A stretch of DNA of 64,000 bases from Neobacillus citreus (GTDB taxonomy: Bacteria; Bacillota; Bacilli; Bacillales; Cytobacillaceae). Location of the stretch: NCBI RefSeq assembly GCF_018343545.2, contig NZ_JAGYPE020000003.1, positions 1 through 64,000 on the forward strand, given 5' to 3'. The translations under genes were made by a program, and so were the position numbers. Positions 62,200 to 64,000 of this stretch are shown here, piece after piece. The stretch's first letter is position 1. Each line of letters starts with the position of its first letter. The notes beneath the pieces are model-generated. The model was not told the origin of the DNA. It was given only the letters and a program-made list of their open reading frames with translations, and did no database searches.

Positions 62200-64000
62200 A
62201 TGATGATTGATAAACGTCCGTCGCTTTTATTGGATTATCTTTTAAAAGTGAAGAGTGTCAACATGACTCAGATTATGGATGCAACGCAATTAACGAAACG
62301 TCAAATATCCTATGATTTGGATAAAGTGAATCAATGGCTAAAGGAGAAAGACCTCCCCATCATCCAATTCAAAGGTATTCATTATATTGTAGTGCCTGAT
62401 GCTGTATTGGAATATTTTCGCGATCAGGAAATAAATCATCATGAGCGGAATTTTGTTTTTTCCGAAGAAGAACGCTTGGCGGTTATCTACCTTTATGTAT
62501 TTATGCGAAATGATACCATTTCATCCTTTCATTTAACGCAGCTTTTACAAGTCAGTAAGAACACGGTGATTTCAGATATAAAAAAGGCAAATAAAATAAA
62601 TGGCTCTTTCTTGGTGGAAATCCGCTATTCGCGAAAGCATGGCTATCATCTGGTTGGAACAGAGTTCGATAAAAGAGCTCTTGCCATGCACTACATATCC
62701 CGCCTGATCCAGGTCCCTTACTTTGAAGAACTGTTGGATTATCTATTAAAGGAAGAAACTAAAAAAATTGGTTTTCGAGAAGTTTTAACCATTCTTAAAC
62801 AAATTGAAAAGCAGTTTTCTCTTAATTTTGTAGAAGAACGTTTACATCAATTAGCCAATTTTTTGATTTTTTATTATTACCGGCTGCAGAAAAAAAAGTT
62901 TGTCCAATTTCACGTGGATGAAGTTGCTCTATTAAAAAAAGATCCGATGCATAAAGTGGCTTTAACGTTAAGTCAACTTCTCCATCTCGAGAATGAGGAA
63001 TCAGAGTTATGTTTCTTAACGGTCCAATTTCTTGGTTTATCTTTTAGGAAAAGTTCTCCACCCAAGCGTGAACAGGATTTATTATTTAAACTTTGCGAAC
63101 AGCTTGTCTTTGATTTTGAGACCAAGGCCTGCATAGTTTTTGAAAAAAAGGATGAAGTGGTCCATACGTTATACCAGCATTTTAAGCCTGCCTTTTTTCG
63201 TATGAAGTATCGGATTCCCGTTGAGAATCCACTGCTTCATCAAATTAAGAATGTGCATAAAGAGCTATACATGCTTGTAAAGGAAATACTGCATCCGATT
63301 GGAACATTATTGAAAATCACCATACCTGAGGAGGAAATAGGGTTTATCACAATCCACTTTGGAGCTTTGTTAGAAAGACCAAAACAGGAGATGCCGGAAA
63401 AGAAGAAAGCCATCGTGGTTTGTCCAAGCGGGATTAGTTCGTCATTAATGGTGAAACACCAGCTGGAATCACTTTTCTCAGAGATTGTAGTTGAAAAAAC
63501 CTTATCATTGCGAGAATTTCAGGAAGGACAATTTGACCATTATGATTTAGTTTTTTCGACAGTAAAGCTAGAGACAAAACTACCTTGTTTTTATGTGAAG
63601 CCAATTATGACACCAAATGAGAAGCATAATTTAGTCAAGGAAGTTTATCACCTGCTGTTTGGCACTCAATATCACGATATTTCCTTGAAAGAACTAATTC
63701 AAACCATTGGAAAGTTCACTACAATTTACGATGAAGAAGGCTTAAAAAAGGAATTAAGTCGCTTCATATTTTATAAAAAAGAAAATGTTTATAAAGGGAA
63801 ACAGCCATTATTAGAAGATTTATTGCAAGCTGAAACCATCCAGATAATGGAAGAGGTTTTTGGTTGGAAAGAGGCAATAAAAGCAGCGGCAAATCCTCTT
63901 CTGATAAACGGGACAATTGAAACATCCTATGTTGATGCGATGATTGAAAATATTGATACATTAGGTCCATATGTCGTCATTGGTCCGGAGGTAGCAATCC
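62200..64000 (+). CDS. BglG-family PRD regulator with EIIB and EIIA domains (partial)
   Basis: The frame is open from ATG 62200 to the window end (600 codons, no stop). AGGAGGG lies seven bases before the start. The order is an N-terminal helix-turn-helix (MDATQLTKRQISYDLDKVNQ), a second DNA-binding segment (LLQVSKNTVISDIKKANKI), two PRD modules, an EIIB-like domain (VVCPSGISSSLMVKHQLES; Ser replaces the usual Thr/Cys environment partly) and the start of an EIIA domain (LLINGTIETSYVDAMIENI). This is the MtlR/UlaR type of PTS-controlled activator; the genes it controls, probably a PTS, should lie just beyond the window. Confidence 0.9.
   Translation, partial: MMIDKRPSLLLDYLLKVKSVNMTQIMDATQLTKRQISYDLDKVNQWLKEKDLPIIQFKGIHYIVVPDAVLEYFRDQEINHHERNFVFSEEERLAVIYLYVFMRNDTISSFHLTQLLQVSKNTVISDIKKANKINGSFLVEIRYSRKHGYHLVGTEFDKRALAMHYISRLIQVPYFEELLDYLLKEETKKIGFREVLTILKQIEKQFSLNFVEERLHQLANFLIFYYYRLQKKKFVQFHVDEVALLKKDPMHKVALTLSQLLHLENEESELCFLTVQFLGLSFRKSSPPKREQDLLFKLCEQLVFDFETKACIVFEKKDEVVHTLYQHFKPAFFRMKYRIPVENPLLHQIKNVHKELYMLVKEILHPIGTLLKITIPEEEIGFITIHFGALLERPKQEMPEKKKAIVVCPSGISSSLMVKHQLESLFSEIVVEKTLSLREFQEGQFDHYDLVFSTVKLETKLPCFYVKPIMTPNEKHNLVKEVYHLLFGTQYHDISLKELIQTIGKFTTIYDEEGLKKELSRFIFYKKENVYKGKQPLLEDLLQAETIQIMEEVFGWKEAIKAAANPLLINGTIETSYVDAMIENIDTLGPYVVIGPEVAI

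Overview
The window looks like chromosome from a spore-forming, aerobic, low-GC member of the Bacillaceae (Bacillus/Neobacillus-like). The reasons are Shine-Dalgarno sites of the AAGGAGG type with frequent TTG starts, AT-rich intergenic DNA, a CotA-type spore-coat multicopper oxidase, a candidate cre box, and Bacillus-type AccB, BglG and FabF proteins. The species cannot be named from sequence alone. No rRNA, tRNA, CRISPR array or intact transposase was seen.

Layout. (1) 1-0.8 kb: tandem hairpin repeats and a small unknown gene with its own terminator. (2) 0.9-13.1 kb: an extended -10 promoter, a cobalamin riboswitch and its terminator lead twelve tightly packed genes for B12 uptake (btuF, btuC, btuD) and late cobalamin synthesis (cbiA, cobT, cobO, cobQ, cbiB, cobD, cobU, cobS, a phosphatase) plus a degenerate CobU-like gene. 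Corrin-ring genes are absent here. (3) 13.2-22.9 kb: a GntR/FCD regulator, then a ring-hydroxylation and ring-cleavage set (FAH-family hydrolase, MhpA-like hydroxylase, extradiol dioxygenase, ABM protein), then thiolase, enoyl-CoA hydratase and acetoacetyl-CoA synthetase. (4) 23.1-25.7 kb: CotA with a Ser/Asp-rich repeat tail and an unknown gene, both on the minus strand. (5) 26.3-36.9 kb: a TetR regulator, four palindromic sites, and a full propionyl-CoA to succinyl-CoA operon apart from the epimerase (divergent BCCP, biotin carboxylase, canonical BCCP, methylmalonyl-CoA mutase small and large subunits, MeaB, carboxyltransferase).

(6) 37.4-41.6 kb: a GC-richer block with a membrane-anchored serine hydrolase, a DUF6223-like small membrane protein and a divergent two-component system, probably acquired. 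(7) 41.7-51.2 kb: mixed accessory genes (FAD monooxygenase, GNAT, alpha/beta hydrolase, FabF paralogue with a divergent MmyB-like regulator, LysR) with much decayed DNA. A relic at 45.8-46.3 kb repeats, in order, fragments of genes found at 13.0, 14.7 and 16.3 kb. (8) 51.3-60.6 kb: M20 peptidase, MFS transporter, NCS1 transporter and hydantoinase A/B subunits, apparently for uptake and opening of a cyclic amide. (9) 60.6-64 kb: hairpin repeats, a frameshifted and truncated copy of the 45 kb hydrolase, a small coiled-coil ORF, and a BglG-family PRD/EIIB/EIIA regulator that runs off the window.

How it fits together. The mutase in region 5 needs adenosylcobalamin, which region 2 can import or finish, so the two are linked by metabolism though regulated by different signals (B12 riboswitch versus TetR sites). 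Ring cleavage in region 3 would release small acids. The nearby acetoacetyl-CoA synthetase and thiolase would send acetoacetate to acetyl-CoA, and the region 5 pathway would handle propionyl-CoA. The exact aromatic substrate is not shown by the sequence.
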